DNA of 6,958 nucleotides, taken from contig CAMCNM010000102.1 in the NCBI GenBank assembly GCA_945876015.1, positions 1 through 6,958 on the forward strand, written 5' to 3'. This DNA comes from Gemmatimonas phototrophica (GTDB lineage Bacteria > Gemmatimonadota > Gemmatimonadetes > Longimicrobiales > Gaopeijiaceae). The position numbers and the translations under genes were made by a program. This document shows positions 5,851 to 6,958 of this stretch, in pieces. The stretch's first letter is position 1. Every line of letters starts with the position of its first letter. The notes beneath the pieces are model-generated. The model had not been told where the DNA came from and did no database searches. It worked only from the letters and a program-made list of their open reading frames with translations.

Positions 5851-6958
5851 CTCAACCTGAACCGTGATGTCCGCGCCGATGGTCGCTCCCGCGACGAAAT
5901 CATGGATGCGGAGCCCGCTGTTCCCGATCGGACCGGACCACGTGCGGTCCGCGTAGCTCGCACTCGGGCTCGAACCGACGGCGGTCACGGGATAGGGGTA
6001 GGAGAGGGTCGTGCCCGAGAGCGCTGAGATCGCGCTCGGAAAGTCGTAGGTCGTGAAGCCGCGCGCGGGAGCGGGGGCGCCGCTCCCGTTGAGCATCACC
6101 GCGCCGGCGTATTCGACCAGCTGCGTGTCGAACGTCTTTCCCCCGGTCGCCATCTCCAGTCCCAGGAGCCCGCTGGGAGTCGCGGCCGCGTTCTGGATCA
6201 GGAAGAGCGCCGCGTCGGCGCCCGGGCTGCTCCCGGCGCCGCCGTAGGCATCACCGAAGAATCGGCTGAAATGCCATCCGGATCCATAGATCGTGTACCC
6301 GTCGTTTGCGGGGCCGAACACGAGCGAGTTGGGTTGCGCGGTCAGGTATTCCCGGGTGCGGAAGAGGCGCAGGTAGACCCCGTAGTTGTCCGCTGTGAAC
6401 CTGGTGCCGCTCGAGGGAAACGACTGGCGCGTGACGACGGCATTCACCGCTGGCCCGTTCGCAGCCGCCCACGCCTTCCTCGTCGCGATCTCGCCGGCGA
6501 TCTCGGCGGTGCCTTCCTCGATCCACGTCGGATGCGAGTTGAACGTGGTTCCGGCCAGCCGATGGTGGAACGAGACGATGTGCTTGACCTCGTGAACGAG
6601 CGTTTCCATCGCCTGGAAGTTGCCGCCGCCCATCCCACCGATCAGGGTCGCGTTGAAGTAGACCAGCTCCATCTCGTTGGATGCCGCGCACGACGCCGTA
6701 CTCAGCTGATCGCCGCCCCACACGAACGCTGCCACCAGGCCGCTCACCGCAGGGGTGATGAATACGACCACCTGGCCGTTGCCGTCGCGGTCGGGCACGG
6801 CGCCGAAGTAGGACTCGATCGTCACCCTCCCGAACTTGTCGTAGAAGTCGAGCATGCGCTGAACGTTCGCCGGCGACGTAGGCTGATTCTGCGCCTGCGT
6901 GGAGTCCTGGTAGATCGCCATCGACGCGCTCTCGGCAACGAGGAGCCCGGTAGCAGGA
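5815..6958 (-). CDS. M30 (hyicolysin)-like zinc metallopeptidase, 5'-truncated by window edge
   Basis: The frame is open from the stop at 5815-5817 to the right edge (380 visible residues), so the start is missing. The ATG at 6921 appears internal, because the strand before it (LLVAESAS) continues naturally into MAIYQDST. Counting from that Met, a D-x-D-x-N-G calcium-type turn with a strand after it (DRDGNGQVVVFIT, 44-56) precedes a zinc motif HEVKH (110-114, bases 6594-6580). The downstream WIEEGTAE (133-140) probably supplies the third zinc ligand (E136). This order of turn, SNEMELVYF strand (81-89), HExxH and W-x-x-EG-x-AE is that of hyicolysin-type peptidases. The last about 90 residues look like a small beta-rich C-terminal domain. 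The protein is probably secreted, but the signal peptide would be outside the window. Its stop is three bases from that of the convergent HmuY-like gene. Confidence 0.85.
   Translation of the reverse strand, partial: PATGLLVAESASMAIYQDSTQAQNQPTSPANVQRMLDFYDKFGRVTIESYFGAVPDRDGNGQVVVFITPAVSGLVAAFVWGGDQLSTASCAASNEMELVYFNATLIGGMGGGNFQAMETLVHEVKHIVSFHHRLAGTTFNSHPTWIEEGTAEIAGEIATRKAWAAANGPAVNAVVTRQSFPSSGTRFTADNYGVYLRLFRTREYLTAQPNSLVFGPANDGYTIYGSGWHFSRFFGDAYGGAGSSPGADAALFLIQNAAATPSGLLGLEMATGGKTFDTQLVEYAGAVMLNGSGAPAPARGFTTYDFPSAISALSGTTLSYPYPVTAVGSSPSASYADRTWSGPIGNSGLRIHDFVAGATIGADITVQVEEPAKLVVVRLR

Noticed and set aside
5049..5867. A 272-codon plus-strand frame over the end of the dipeptidase and the HmuY-like gene.
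   Set aside because: Arginine-rich shadow; the HmuY-family reading in the other frame explains this region.
1..6958. Transposase, CRISPR array, tRNA, rRNA, toxin-antitoxin or defence genes.
   Set aside because: None found on either strand; all sizeable coding regions are accounted for by the listed genes.

Overview
The window is GC-rich, densely coding bacterial DNA. It carries exported proteins typical of a diderm heterotroph: a DUF5916 outer-membrane-type protein, an M19 dipeptidase, a HmuY-family protein and an M30-like metallopeptidase. This mix, together with the alanine/arginine-rich codon use, suggests Gemmatimonadota or a related soil or marine lineage. That placement is inferred from gene content and general family knowledge, not from a marker gene.

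Layout. Positions 1-1459 (minus) hold the N-terminal 486 residues of a DUF5916 protein that runs off the left edge. A 201-bp divergent intergenic region (1460-1660) holds two inverted repeats, one of them a long bulged hairpin. On the plus strand follow a DUF1624/HGSNAT-like multi-pass membrane protein (1661-2890) and a secreted, probably beta-barrel protein of unknown family (2887-3498). These two overlap by four bases at a spot that also forms a perfect 12-bp hairpin. Between 3472 and 3555 the minus strand still encodes the last 27 residues and the stop codon of a response-regulator receiver domain, with no body of the gene left. Next comes a tight plus-strand group: a secreted four-cysteine protein of unknown family (about 3604-4128), an exported M19 dipeptidase (4130-5221) and a membrane-anchored HmuY-family protein (5218-5811). 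They are joined by a 1-nt gap and an ATGA overlap. Convergent to them, with a 3-nt gap, is an M30-like HExxH zinc metallopeptidase (5815 to the right edge, minus), whose N-terminus lies outside the window.

How the genes fit together. Nearly every product is exported or membrane-bound, and the set reads as cell-envelope and peptide-scavenging functions. The dipeptidase and HmuY-like protein are translationally coupled. The metallopeptidase could supply peptides to the dipeptidase, but it is on the other strand and this link is only a guess. I do not see a defence system, mobile element, CRISPR array, tRNA or rRNA. The most unusual items are the receiver-domain remnant, the hairpin inside a gene overlap, and the long hairpin in the divergent promoter region.
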